Assembly (NCBI GenBank): GCA_913053235.1
Contig: CAJXFT010000003.1
Span: 1 to 54,707 of the forward strand
DNA: 54,707 bases
Direction of reading: 5' to 3'
DNA from: an uncultured Alphaproteobacteria bacterium
GTDB lineage: Bacteria > Pseudomonadota > Alphaproteobacteria > UBA828
The translations under genes and the position numbers were made by a program. Positions 20,883 through 29,040 of the stretch are shown piece after piece (positions within the stretch are counted from its first letter, which is position 1; the number at the start of each line of letters is the position of its first letter). The notes below the pieces were generated by a model that did no database searches, was not told the origin of the DNA, and was given only the letters and a program-made list of their open reading frames with translations.

Positions 20883-21724
20883 GCCCGGGCGCCCAATTCA
20901 TTCAAGGTCCGGCGCACCAGGGTCAGGGCGGCGTCACGGCGATACGCGGCCGAGCCGCGAAGATCGTCGAGCGGCGCCAGATGCGCCAGATGCGCAGGTG
21001 CCACAAACTCTCCCAGCGCGGCGCCGCAAGGCCGCCCGACCAGCGCCTCTTCGAGAGCCGGCAGGCGGCAGGCGATCTCCGAACAGGCGCCCACCGCGAG
21101 GCGCGCCGCGCTGACGTTGCCGCCCTCGTCGATTTCCACGTTCGCCGCCACCATGACGATGGAGATCACCAGATATTTGCGCGCCCCGAGCTTGAGGAAA
21201 TGCCCGGCGGCGCGCGCCTGGCGCGGCTTGGGCAGGATCACGGCGGTCAGGAGTTGGTCGGCACCGAGCGCCGTCCTGCGCGACCCCAGAATGAAATCTT
21301 CGAACGCCAGGTTTTGTGTGCCTTGCGCCGACGATAATTCGACCGAGGCGCCGAGGCTGAGGAGCGGCGGCACCCCGTCGGCCGCCGCACTTGCGTTGCA
21401 CAGATTGCCGCCCAGCGTGCCCCTGTTCTGGACCTGCACGCCGCCCACTTGGCGCGCCACCAGCTTGAGGCCGTCGAATAGCGGCGGCAGATCGGCGGTG
21501 ATGATATCGCTCCACGTGGTGAGCGCGCCGAGGCGCCAATGATCGGCGCGCTCCTCGATGGCCCGCAAATCCTCGATGGCGCTGATGTCGAGCACGTCAT
21601 CGTCAGGCACCTGATCGACCCGCGCGGGATAAAAATCGGTGCCGCCCGCGAGCACGCTCCAGGGCGCGGCGCCGAGCGCCTCCAATGCCGGTTTCAGCGT
21701 CTCGGGGCGTAAATATTCAGCCAT
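20879..21724 (-). CDS. FAD-binding subunit of the molybdenum hydroxylase (CoxM-like)
   Basis: 281 residues. Two FAD motifs of the CO-dehydrogenase medium-subunit family are present: V-L-A-G-G-T-D-F-Y near residue 24 and N-R-G-T-L-G-G-N-L-C-N-A-S near 103. It passes electrons from the [2Fe-2S] clusters of the fused partner to an acceptor. It is the first gene of the six-gene operon. The promoter -10 box lies only five bases before the ATG and there is no Shine-Dalgarno site, so the mRNA may be leaderless. Confidence 0.9.
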   Translation of the reverse strand: MAEYLRPETLKPALEALGAAPWSVLAGGTDFYPARVDQVPDDDVLDISAIEDLRAIEERADHWRLGALTTWSDIITADLPPLFDGLKLVARQVGGVQVQNRGTLGGNLCNASAAADGVPPLLSLGASVELSSAQGTQNLAFEDFILGSRRTALGADQLLTAVILPKPRQARAAGHFLKLGARKYLVISIVMVAANVEIDEGGNVSAARLAVGACSEIACRLPALEEALVGRPCGAALGEFVAPAHLAHLAPLDDLRGSAAYRRDAALTLVRRTLNELGARA

Positions 21725-21729
21725 GAGAA

Positions 21730-21758
21730 ATCATATGTATACATATGAATAGCGTCAA
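21730..21758 (-). promoter_or_regulatory. Strong sigma-70 promoter of the molybdenum hydroxylase operon
   Basis: Read on the minus strand, TTGACG (21753-21758) is followed by a 17-bp spacer and TATGAT (21730-21735). The CoxM-like ATG begins five bases after the -10 box, so transcription should start at or next to the A of the start codon. The consensus fit is very good, and the palindrome fills most of the spacer and the -10 box. Confidence 0.8.
21731..21748. promoter_or_regulatory. 18-bp perfect palindromic operator, likely MarR site
   Basis: TCATATGTATACATATGA is perfectly symmetric and covers nearly all of the -10 box and most of the spacer of the operon promoter. A bound dimer would block RNA polymerase. 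Length, AT-rich core and position are typical of MarR operators, and the gene immediately upstream on the same strand encodes a MarR regulator. Confidence 0.8.
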
Positions 21759-21768
21759 CCGGCGGCGC

Positions 21769-22215
21769 TCAGGTGAGCCGTTTCAGAAGGCGCAGAAATT
21801 GTTTCCGCTCGGCCCCGGACAAGGGTTCCAGAATTCCTTCGCTCACTTCGAAGCCATTCGGTATCACGCGTTCCGCCAGGCGAACGCCTGTGGCGCTGAG
21901 GCGCAGCAGGGTGCGCCTGCCGTCCTTCGGATCGGCGCGCCCGGCGATCAACCCGCGCGCCTTGAGGCGGCGCGTGACGCCCTGGATGGTCGCCGGGTCC
22001 ATGGCGGTCAAGCGCCCGAGATGGTTCTGGCTCAACTCGCCTTCATCGGCGAGCTTGGCCAGGGCGGCGAATTGCGTCGGCGTGACATCCGCATCGTTGA
22101 GGCGCTCGAGGAAAATCGCCGTCGCCCGCTGATGCGCACGGCGCAACAAATGCCCCACCTGATCCTCCAGGCGGTAGCTGTTTTCCTCAATCTTCCCGGT
22201 CTTTTTAGCACTCAT
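21769..22215 (-). CDS. MarR family transcriptional regulator (heterocycle operon)
   Basis: 148 residues from ATG 22215; the frame extends upstream to 22287 but the extra residues look non-coding. The winged-helix core is visible: T-P-T-Q-F-A-A-L-A-K-L, then the recognition helix region L-G-R-L-T-A-M-D-P-A-T-I-Q-G-V-T-R-R-L, then the wing A-D-P-K-D-G-R-R-T-L. It lies directly upstream of the molybdenum hydroxylase operon, same strand, 44 bp before the first gene. It probably binds the 18-bp palindrome and is released by the pathway substrate. Nicotinate genes in Pseudomonas and Bordetella are also controlled by MarR-type repressors, which agrees with, but does not prove, a nicotinate-like inducer. 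Confidence 0.9.
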   Translation of the reverse strand: MSAKKTGKIEENSYRLEDQVGHLLRRAHQRATAIFLERLNDADVTPTQFAALAKLADEGELSQNHLGRLTAMDPATIQGVTRRLKARGLIAGRADPKDGRRTLLRLSATGVRLAERVIPNGFEVSEGILEPLSGAERKQFLRLLKRLT

Positions 22216-22262
22216 GCTGTTCTGTTTATCATCCTCGATGAGGGGCGGGAATCGCGAATATC

Positions 22263-22290
22263 TTGTGCCGGCGGGCGGAGCGCGCATAAT
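22263..22290 (+). promoter_or_regulatory. Weak candidate promoter for the tartrate/malate-type dehydrogenase
   Basis: TTGTGC (22263-22268), a 16-bp spacer and CATAAT (22285-22290) lie 28 bp before the dehydrogenase start, in the gap shared with the divergent marR gene. The fit is moderate. Confidence 0.3.
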
Positions 22291-22317
22291 CCTTGGCGTT
22301 CGGTGATGGAGAAAGCC

Positions 22318-23373
22318 ATGGCGAGTTACGAAATCGCGCTCATTCCGGGGGACGGCATCGGCAAGGAGGTGCTGCCCGAGGCGGTGAGCGTGTTGGAAAA
22401 GGTCGGCGCCAAGTTCGGCATTTCATTCAAGTGGCGCCAATTCGATTGGTCGTGCGAGACCTACGCCAAAACCGGCCGCATGATGCCGGAGGACGGCATC
22501 GAGCAGCTTCGCCCCTTCGATGCCATCTTCCTCGGCGCCGTCGGCTATCCCGGCGTCGCCGATCACGTCTCGCTATGGGGATTGTTGATCCCGATCCGCC
22601 GCGCCTTCCGGCAATATGTCAATCTGCGCCCGATCAAGCTGATGCGGGGCGTCACCACGCCGCTCGCCGGGCGCCAAGCCGGCGATATCGATTTCACCAT
22701 CGTGCGCGAAAACAATGAGGGCGAATATTCCGAGATGGGCGGGCGCATCTATGCCGGCACGGCGCGCGAGATGGTGATCCAGGAGAGCGTCTTCACCCGC
22801 GAGGGCGTCGACAAGGTGATGCGCTTCGCCTTCGAGCAGGCGGCCAAGCGCCGCCGCCACGTCACCTCGGCGACCAAATCGAACGGCATCATCCACACCA
22901 TGCCCTATTGGGACGAGCGCTTCGAGGCCATGAAACCGAACTATCCCGATATCGAAACCGACCAGTTTCATATCGATATTCTCTCCGCCCAATTCGTCCA
23001 GCACCCCGACTGGTTCGATGTCGTGGTCGGCAGCAACCTGTTCGGCGATATTCTCTCCGACCTCGGCGCCGCGGTGGTCGGCGGCATGGGCCTGGCGCCG
23101 GCCGCCAATATCAATCCGGAAAAGGAACATCCCTCCATGTTCGAGCCGGTGCACGGCTCGGCGCCCGATATCGCCGGGCAGAACATCGCCAACCCGATCG
23201 CGCAGATCTGGACCGGCGCCATGATGCTCGACCATCTCGGTCATGAAGACGCCGGCAAGGCCGTCACCGGCGCTATCGAAGCGGTGCTCGCCGATGGCGC
23301 CGTTCTGACCCGCGATTTGGGCGGCACCGCCAGCACGCAGCAGCTCGGCGAGACCATCGCAGCGGCGCTCTGA
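22318..23373 (+). CDS. Tartrate/D-malate-type beta-decarboxylating dehydrogenase
   Basis: 351 residues from ATG 22318, preceded by a GGAG site six bases away; ATG 22306 is less likely. It belongs to the isocitrate/isopropylmalate dehydrogenase family: I-P-G-D-G-I-G-K-E-V at the N-terminus, R-E-N-N-E-G-E-Y, and metal-site motif G-S-N-L-F-G-D-I-L-S-D-L. E-P-V-H-G-S-A-P-D-I-A-G-Q marks the NAD site. The residues around Y-P-G-V-A-D-H-V-S-L-W-G-L match tartrate dehydrogenase (TtuC) and D-malate dehydrogenase rather than LeuB. It oxidises and decarboxylates a 2-hydroxy diacid. It is divergent from marR and seven bases ahead of an FAD oxidase, which suggests a common operon. The in vivo substrate is unknown. 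Confidence 0.87.
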   Translation: MASYEIALIPGDGIGKEVLPEAVSVLEKVGAKFGISFKWRQFDWSCETYAKTGRMMPEDGIEQLRPFDAIFLGAVGYPGVADHVSLWGLLIPIRRAFRQYVNLRPIKLMRGVTTPLAGRQAGDIDFTIVRENNEGEYSEMGGRIYAGTAREMVIQESVFTREGVDKVMRFAFEQAAKRRRHVTSATKSNGIIHTMPYWDERFEAMKPNYPDIETDQFHIDILSAQFVQHPDWFDVVVGSNLFGDILSDLGAAVVGGMGLAPAANINPEKEHPSMFEPVHGSAPDIAGQNIANPIAQIWTGAMMLDHLGHEDAGKAVTGAIEAVLADGAVLTRDLGGTASTQQLGETIAAAL

Positions 23374-23380
23374 GCCGGCC

Positions 23381-24793
23381 ATGGACGCGCGGCGCAACAG
23401 TCATTGGCTGAGCGAGGCGATCGCTCCGGACGAGGAGAATAGCCCGTCATTGCACGGCGATATCAGCGCCGATGTCTGTATCGTCGGCGGCGGATTTACC
23501 GGCCTGTGGACTGCCCTCGCCCTTAAGCAGCAAGAACCGACGCTGGATGTTGTGATCCTGGAAAAGGACGTCTGCGGCGCCGGCGCGAGCGGGCGCAATG
23601 CCGGCTACGTCCTCAGTTGGTGGGCCAAATTCGCCTCGCTCGAAAAGATTTGCGGCGGCGAGGAGGCGGTGCGCCTCGCCGTCGCTTCGGCCGAAGCCGT
23701 GAACGCCATTGGTGATTTCTGCCGCCAGGAAGGCATCGACGCCCACTACCGCCGCGACGGCTGGCTGTGGGCGGCCACCAGTGACCAACAGGTGGGCAGC
23801 TGGAACGGCACCGTCGAAGCGGCGGAGCGCTACCAGCAACATCCTTTCGAGAGGTGGAGCCCAGAGGAAGTCGTCGCGCGCTCAGGCACAACACGCTATC
23901 AGGCGGGGATTTTCGAGCCTGGTGCTGCCAGCGTACAACCGGCGGCGCTGGCGCGTGGGCTTCGCCGATCCGCCTTGGCGCGCGGCGTGCGAATTTTCGA
24001 AAACACGCCGCTGACAAAGCTGAAGGGTGCGGCAAAGCCCGAAGTCATAACCCCGAAAGGCCGCGTCAAAGCCGCCAAACTGGTGCTGGCGATGAATGCC
24101 TGGGGCATCCGTTTCGCCGCCATCCGGCGCGCCATCGTCGTCGTCTCGTGCGATATGATCATGACCGAAGCCATGCCCGAGCGCATTAAGGAGATCGGCT
24201 GGCCGGGCGACCTGTTGATCACGGACAGCCGCATGCTGATCAATGCCCAATGCACCACGCGCGACGGCCGCATCGGCTTCTGCAAGGGCGGCATGAACGG
24301 CCGCCTGCCTTATGGCAGCCATGTCGGCACCAAATTGGATGGCCCCTCGCCGCTCAGGGAGGACGTCATCTCGTGGCTCGCCTGGACCTATCCCAAACTC
24401 GGCAGGGTGCGCCCGGCCAGCAGTTGGATGGGGCCGATCGACCGCTCCAAGGACGGACTGCCCCATTTCGGCGCGCTCGAAGGCCGGCCCAACGTCTTCC
24501 ATGCCGTCGGCTATTCAGGCAACGGCGTCGGCCCGTCCTATCTCGGTGGCAAGATTCTCGCCTCGCTGGCCCTGGAAAAGCAGGACGAATGGTCGGGATG
24601 CAGCCTGGTGCGCCCGCTCGGGCGCGACTTTCCGCCCGAGCCGATCCGCTATTTCGGCGGCAAACTGGTGCGCAGCGCCATCGCCCGCACCGACGCGGCG
24701 GCGGATAAGGGCAAGAGCCCCGGCCCCCTCACCCGCTATCTCGCCGGCTTCGCCCCCGCCGGCCTGTCGCCGTTCAAGGGACAAAAGACCTGA
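23381..24793 (+). CDS. FAD-dependent amine/amino acid oxidase (DAO superfamily)
   Basis: 470 residues. D-V-C-I-V-G-G-G-F-T-G-L-W-T-A near residue 30 is the Rossmann FAD loop, and G-A-G-A-S-G-R-N-A-G-Y matches gamma-glutamylputrescine oxidase and related OrdL proteins. A C-terminal Y-S-G-N-G-V-G-P-S-Y-L-G closes the FAD site. Such enzymes oxidise secondary or primary amines with oxygen. It follows the tartrate-type dehydrogenase by seven bases. Two stem-loops separate it from the next SDR gene, so the SDR cluster may be partly uncoupled. The substrate is unknown. Confidence 0.87.
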   Translation: MDARRNSHWLSEAIAPDEENSPSLHGDISADVCIVGGGFTGLWTALALKQQEPTLDVVILEKDVCGAGASGRNAGYVLSWWAKFASLEKICGGEEAVRLAVASAEAVNAIGDFCRQEGIDAHYRRDGWLWAATSDQQVGSWNGTVEAAERYQQHPFERWSPEEVVARSGTTRYQAGIFEPGAASVQPAALARGLRRSALARGVRIFENTPLTKLKGAAKPEVITPKGRVKAAKLVLAMNAWGIRFAAIRRAIVVVSCDMIMTEAMPERIKEIGWPGDLLITDSRMLINAQCTTRDGRIGFCKGGMNGRLPYGSHVGTKLDGPSPLREDVISWLAWTYPKLGRVRPASSWMGPIDRSKDGLPHFGALEGRPNVFHAVGYSGNGVGPSYLGGKILASLALEKQDEWSGCSLVRPLGRDFPPEPIRYFGGKLVRSAIARTDAAADKGKSPGPLTRYLAGFAPAGLSPFKGQKT

Positions 24794-24798
24794 TATTT

Positions 24799-24833
24799 CC
24801 CGGCGGATGCCGGGTTGCTGCGGATAGCAGCAA
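24799..24833 (+). other. Twin adjacent stem-loops between oxidase and SDR genes
   Basis: CCCGGC-ggat-GCCGGG (24799-24814) is directly followed by TTGCTGC-ggata-GCAGCAA (24815-24833). No U-run follows, so these may serve as an mRNA processing or stability element or a weak terminator. They end just before the ribosome site of the SDR gene. Confidence 0.5.
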
Positions 24834-24850
24834 GATAAGGAGAGACGATT

Positions 24851-25675
24851 ATGGATTTTACAGGCAAGCGGATATTGGTTACCGGCAGCACCATGGGCAT
24901 CGGCCTCGGCGCCGCCGAAATGTTCCATGCGGCGGGCGCTTCCGTCGCCATCAACGGGCGAAATGCCGCGACCGTCGGCGAGACCGTCGAGGAACTCGGC
25001 GGCGAAAGACTGGTCGCGGCGCCCGGCGATATCGGCTCGATAGAGGGCTGCCGCAACGTCGTCGAGACGGCGATTGCCGGGCTCGGCGGCCTCGACTGCC
25101 TGGTCAATAACGCCGGCATCTGCGATCTCGCCCGGGTGATGGAGGTAAGCGAGGAACATTGGGACAAGATGATGGCCGTAAATTTGCGCTCGGCGATGTT
25201 CTGCTCCAAGTTCGCGCTCAAGGAGCTGCGCAAATCGAAGGGCAATATCGTTCATATCGCCTCGATCTCCGGGCTCGTCGGCGGCCCCAGCGACAGCCAT
25301 GTCTACGCCATTACCAAAGGCGGGATGATCAACATGACCCGCACCATGGCGCTCGAGCTGGCGGGTGACGGGGTGCGGGTGAATTGCCTGTGCCCGGGCT
25401 ATATAGATACGCCGCTGATACAGGCCGAGAACGAAGCGACCGGCGGGCAGGTTTACGATTTTGTCAAGAAATCGGCGCCGCTGGGGCGGATCGGCGAAGT
25501 GCGCGAATGCGCCTCGTCGATCCTCTATTTCGCCTCCGACGGTGCCGGCTACGTCACCGGCGCGATCCTCTCCAACGATGGCGGCTGCGCGGCGAAGGCG
25601 AGCTGGGGCGGCGCCAACCACGAAGACGGCGAGCTGATCAGCAACGCCTACACCACGATACCGCGGACCGACTGA
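24851..25675 (+). CDS. Short-chain dehydrogenase/reductase (tandem copy 1)
   Basis: 274 residues with a clear AAGGAGAG site. Motifs: V-T-G-S-T-M-G-I-G-L-G, N-N-A-G-I, catalytic serine in H-I-A-S-I-S-G, Y-A-I-T-K. The second SDR 17 bp downstream is clearly homologous (shared G-K-R-V/I-L-V-T-G-S-T, R-L-I/V-A-A-P-G-D, P-L-G-R-I-G), so they arose by tandem duplication. This copy carries an extra C-terminal tail of about 25 residues (A-S-W-G-G-A-N-H-E-D). It probably oxidises an alcohol or reduces a ketone in the pathway shared with the downstream ligase and HyuAB genes. Confidence 0.88.
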   Translation: MDFTGKRILVTGSTMGIGLGAAEMFHAAGASVAINGRNAATVGETVEELGGERLVAAPGDIGSIEGCRNVVETAIAGLGGLDCLVNNAGICDLARVMEVSEEHWDKMMAVNLRSAMFCSKFALKELRKSKGNIVHIASISGLVGGPSDSHVYAITKGGMINMTRTMALELAGDGVRVNCLCPGYIDTPLIQAENEATGGQVYDFVKKSAPLGRIGEVRECASSILYFASDGAGYVTGAILSNDGGCAAKASWGGANHEDGELISNAYTTIPRTD

Positions 25676-25692
25676 GGCGAAAGGAGAAAGCG

Positions 25693-26463
25693 ATGAGCAT
25701 GCAGCTTGATTTTTCAGGAAAGCGGGTTCTGGTGACCGGCAGCACCAAGGGAATTGGCCGCGGCGCCGCCGAAGGCTTCCACGAGCTCGGCGCCATGGTG
25801 GCGATCAACGGACGGACGCCGGAAAGCGTTGCCCGGGCCATCGATGAAATGGGCGGTGGCGAGCGGCTGATCGCCGCCCCGGGCGACCTGTCGCGGGTCT
25901 CGGTGATCCACGATGTCGTTCCCAAGGCGATCGACGCGCTCGGCGGGCTCGACATCCTGGTCAACAATGCCGGGCGCGGCGATGAGCGGCTGATCGATGA
26001 CATCGATGCGGAACATTGGGAAGCGGTGCTGGCGCTCAACCTCAAGGGCGCATTTTTCACCATTCAGACCGCTTTGCCGGCGCTTAAACAATCCAAAGGC
26101 AGCGTCGTCAACGTCGCCTCGATGCTGGGCGTCATGGGCGCCCCCGCGGGGCTGATCGTCTACTCGGCGACCAAGGGGGCGATGGTGCAGATGACCCGGA
26201 TGATGGCGCTCGAACTGGCGCGCGACGGCGTGCGGGTGAACAATCTCTGCCCGGGCTGGATCGACACGCCGATGATCGAGCATGACAACGAACTCGCGGG
26301 CGGCGACGCGCTCTATAAATATATCGACGAGGACTGCCCGCTCGGCCGCATCGGCAAGGTCGACGAGACCACCGGCGCCATCCTCTATCTGTCATCCGCC
26401 AACGCCGGCTACACGACGGGATCGACGCTGGTCGCCGACGGCGGTATATCCTCGGGCCGTTAG
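25693..26463 (+). CDS. Short-chain dehydrogenase/reductase (tandem copy 2)
   Basis: 256 residues, ATG 25693 behind an AAGGAG site. SDR motifs: V-T-G-S-T-K-G-I-G-R-G, N-N-A-G-R, serine in N-V-A-S-M, Y-S-A-T-K. It is a paralogue of the gene just upstream, with the same overall spacing but different substrate-loop residues, which suggests successive or stereochemically different oxidation steps. A 68-bp gap to the enoyl-CoA hydratase gene keeps it within the likely transcript. Confidence 0.88.
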   Translation: MSMQLDFSGKRVLVTGSTKGIGRGAAEGFHELGAMVAINGRTPESVARAIDEMGGGERLIAAPGDLSRVSVIHDVVPKAIDALGGLDILVNNAGRGDERLIDDIDAEHWEAVLALNLKGAFFTIQTALPALKQSKGSVVNVASMLGVMGAPAGLIVYSATKGAMVQMTRMMALELARDGVRVNNLCPGWIDTPMIEHDNELAGGDALYKYIDEDCPLGRIGKVDETTGAILYLSSANAGYTTGSTLVADGGISSGR

Positions 26464-26531
26464 GCGGGCTGGCGCCATTCGCCTCTGTTGAAAACAGACA
26501 CAAAAACCCGGTTTTCGGAGGAAGCAGTCAG

Positions 26532-27350
26532 TTGGCACAGTATGAAACGCTAAAGGCGAGCCGGGCCGATGGCCTGATGTGGATCAGCTTCAATCGGCCC
26601 AATGTGGTGAACGCGTTCAACCTCCTGCAGTGGCGCGAGCTTCAGGCGGCGCTCGATGAAGCCGCCGGCGACGATGCGGTTCGCGTCATAGCGCTGCGCG
26701 GCGAGGGCGGCAATTTCTCGGCCGGATACGATCTGACCGCGGCGCTCGGCGGCGATCTCGCCGAGCCCCTGCCCAATGCATTCCGCGACTATGTCGATAT
26801 CGGCAACGCCGCTTGCTGGGCGGTGTGGAACCTGAAGAAACCGGTGATTTCGGCGATCCAGGGTTATTGCCTGGGCGGCGCTTTCGAGCTCGCCATGGCC
26901 TGCGACTTTGCCTACGCCGACAGCAGCGCGCAATTGGGCGAGCCGGAAATCCTACTCTCCGACGCACCGCCCTTTTTGATCAGCCCGTGGGTGCTGGGCA
27001 TGCGCCAGGCCAAGCACATTCTCCTGTCGGGCGAGCTGGTTTCGGCTGAGACCGCGATGCGCTACGGCATCCTCAACCAGATCTCGGCGCCGGATGAGTT
27101 GGAGGCGAGCGTGACGCGCATGGCCAGGCGGCTGATGGGCTTTGCGCCGGAGACCTGGCATCAGAACAAGTCGGCGGTAAACCGGTCCTACGAGATCATG
27201 GGCTTCCAGTCCTGTGTCGAAATGGGCAAGGAGGCCTTCGTCACCGCCAATGTCACCCCCAACGCGGTCAAGACGGAGTTCCTCGAACGCTTTAACCGCG
27301 ACGGCTTCTCGGCCGCTATCAAATGGATACAGAGCCGCTACGCGGGTTAG
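26532..27350 (+). CDS. Enoyl-CoA hydratase/isomerase family protein
   Basis: 272 residues from TTG 26532; a GGAGGA site at 26517-26522 supports this rare start. Crotonase-fold motifs: G-E-G-G-N-F-S-A-G-Y-D-L (oxyanion hole), Q-G-Y-C-L-G-G-A-F-E-L-A-M-A-C-D with one catalytic glutamate, and L-G-E-P-E-I with the second. Both acidic residues are therefore retained. It acts on an acyl-CoA, and the next gene is an acyl-CoA ligase. In this setting it could hydrate an enoyl-CoA or cleave a beta-keto acyl-CoA as some family members do. Confidence 0.88.
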   Translation: MAQYETLKASRADGLMWISFNRPNVVNAFNLLQWRELQAALDEAAGDDAVRVIALRGEGGNFSAGYDLTAALGGDLAEPLPNAFRDYVDIGNAACWAVWNLKKPVISAIQGYCLGGAFELAMACDFAYADSSAQLGEPEILLSDAPPFLISPWVLGMRQAKHILLSGELVSAETAMRYGILNQISAPDELEASVTRMARRLMGFAPETWHQNKSAVNRSYEIMGFQSCVEMGKEAFVTANVTPNAVKTEFLERFNRDGFSAAIKWIQSRYAG

Positions 27351-27371
27351 CGGCAAACCCGGCAAGCGGCA

Positions 27372-28913
27372 ATGGATAATCTCGCGGCCACCACCATAGC
27401 GGCGCTTGTCGAGGCGGCGGCCAACGGGTATGGCGACAAGGTCTGCGCCATCGCGCCCGAGCGCAGCGTGACGTTCAGGCAGTTTGCCGCCGATGTGGCG
27501 GCGATAGCGGATCACCTCAAAGGGCTGGGTATCGCGCCCGGCGAGCGCGTCGCCATCCTCGACGTCAACAGCCTCAATTTTCTCGAATCGCTTTGTGCGC
27601 TGGGTGTTTTGGGTGCCGTTGCCGTGCCCCTGAATTACCGCCAGCGGGTGCCCGAATACCGCTTCCAGATCGCGGATTCCGGCGCCCGGTTGCTACTCGC
27701 CAACTCTCGTTACGCGGCGGCGGGTGATGAGTTGGCGGCGTCGCTGGCGCTCGGCTGGCGGCGCATCGACGATGGCGCGCAAATCGGCCTGCCGGGCCGG
27801 GCAAAGGACGGCCCGGTCCGCCTGAGCGCCCCGCAGCCGTCATCGGCGCTCGCCATCTGCTACACCAGCGGCACCACCGGGCGGCCCAAGGGCGCCGTGA
27901 TCGATCAGTACACGGCCAATCTTCGCGCACTCAAGATGATGTATGAACTGCGCCTCGGGATGGACGACGTCATGCATATGACGACGCCGATGTTCCATAT
28001 CTCGTGCATGATCCTCAGCCTGGCGGCGCTGCAGCGCGGCGCGACCCAGGTGATCCTGCCGCAGTTCGATTACGAAATCACATTTACCGCCGTACGCCGG
28101 CACAAGGTGACTTTCATCAACACCGTGCCGACGATCCTCGGCATGGCGCTGGCGCGCGACGATTTCACGCCCGAGATCTTCGCCGGGCTGCGGCTGATCA
28201 TGTACACCGCGGCGCCCATGAGCCTGGCCCTGCTGCGTAAGCTAATGACCGTCTATCGGGGCGGCCTGATACAGTTTCTCGGCCAGACCGAAGACCTGCC
28301 CCAGACCGTGCTGACGCCGGAGGATCACCGGGGCGCGCTTGCCGGGATTGCGCCCGGGCGGCTCGAATCGGTCGGCCGGGCGAGCGCCGGCGTCGACCTG
28401 ATGATCCGCGACAATGCCGGCGATGCGCTGGCCCAGGGCCAAATCGGCGAGATCGTGACCCGCGCCGGCACCGCGATGTCGGGATACTGGAATCTCCCTG
28501 AGGAAACCGCCGCCACTCTCAAGAACGGCTGGGTCCATAGCGGCGACCTCGGCTACCAGGACGGTGACGGCTATGTCTATTTGGCCGGACGCAAGAAACA
28601 TATGATCATCCGCGGCGGCGAAAACGTCTATCCGTCCGAGGTCGAGCCGATACTCCTGGCGGCGCCCGGCGTGCGCGACGCGGTGATTTTGGGCCTGCCC
28701 GACGAGACCTGGGGCGAGATCGTCGTCGCGGCGGTGGTGCCGGAGGGGCGCGACGCCGATGCCGATGCCGCGGCGATCATCGCCCATTGCAAGAGCCAAC
28801 TGGCCAGCTACCGATGCCCGGAGCGCATCTTTTTTGTCGAGGAAATGCCGCTCAACGCCGCCGGCAAGATTCTTCGCCACGAGCTCGCCAAGCAAATGAT
28901 CGCGCGATCCTGA
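27372..28913 (+). CDS. AMP-forming acyl-CoA ligase
   Basis: 513 residues. The adenylation P-loop reads C-Y-T-S-G-T-T-G-R-P-K-G near residue 160, followed by M-Y-T-A-A-P-M-S and G-Q-T-E. The hinge and the C-terminal catalytic lysine are seen in H-M-I-I-R-G-G-E-N-V-Y-P and N-A-A-G-K-I-L-R. It makes the CoA thioester of a carboxylic acid. Its place between an enoyl-CoA hydratase and a zinc-ribbon plus HyuAB set recalls the benzoylacetate-CoA ligase step after acetophenone carboxylase, but the substrate is not visible from sequence. Confidence 0.9.
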   Translation: MDNLAATTIAALVEAAANGYGDKVCAIAPERSVTFRQFAADVAAIADHLKGLGIAPGERVAILDVNSLNFLESLCALGVLGAVAVPLNYRQRVPEYRFQIADSGARLLLANSRYAAAGDELAASLALGWRRIDDGAQIGLPGRAKDGPVRLSAPQPSSALAICYTSGTTGRPKGAVIDQYTANLRALKMMYELRLGMDDVMHMTTPMFHISCMILSLAALQRGATQVILPQFDYEITFTAVRRHKVTFINTVPTILGMALARDDFTPEIFAGLRLIMYTAAPMSLALLRKLMTVYRGGLIQFLGQTEDLPQTVLTPEDHRGALAGIAPGRLESVGRASAGVDLMIRDNAGDALAQGQIGEIVTRAGTAMSGYWNLPEETAATLKNGWVHSGDLGYQDGDGYVYLAGRKKHMIIRGGENVYPSEVEPILLAAPGVRDAVILGLPDETWGEIVVAAVVPEGRDADADAAAIIAHCKSQLASYRCPERIFFVEEMPLNAAGKILRHELAKQMIARS

Positions 28914-28933
28914 ACAATCGCCGAGAACGGCGC

Positions 28934-29014
28934 ACAATTCTTATCAACAGCGCAACAAGGCAATTGTAATGGCGGGCCGGCTTGGCCACAATCGGGCCAA
29001 CCGCGGGCCCGCGG
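28934..29014 (+). other. Structured leader before the small cysteine protein
   Basis: The 127-bp gap contains three symmetric elements. ACAATT (28934-28939) and AATTGT (28962-28967) are an inverted pair. TTGGCC (28982-28987) with GGCCAA (28995-29000) makes a hairpin. CCGCGGGCCCGCGG (29001-29014) is a 14-bp perfect palindrome. It could be an attenuating or processing leader that sets the level of the downstream HyuAB complex. No known riboswitch was recognised. Confidence 0.4.
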
Positions 29015-29040
29015 GCCCAACCATGCCAAACGAGGGAAAC

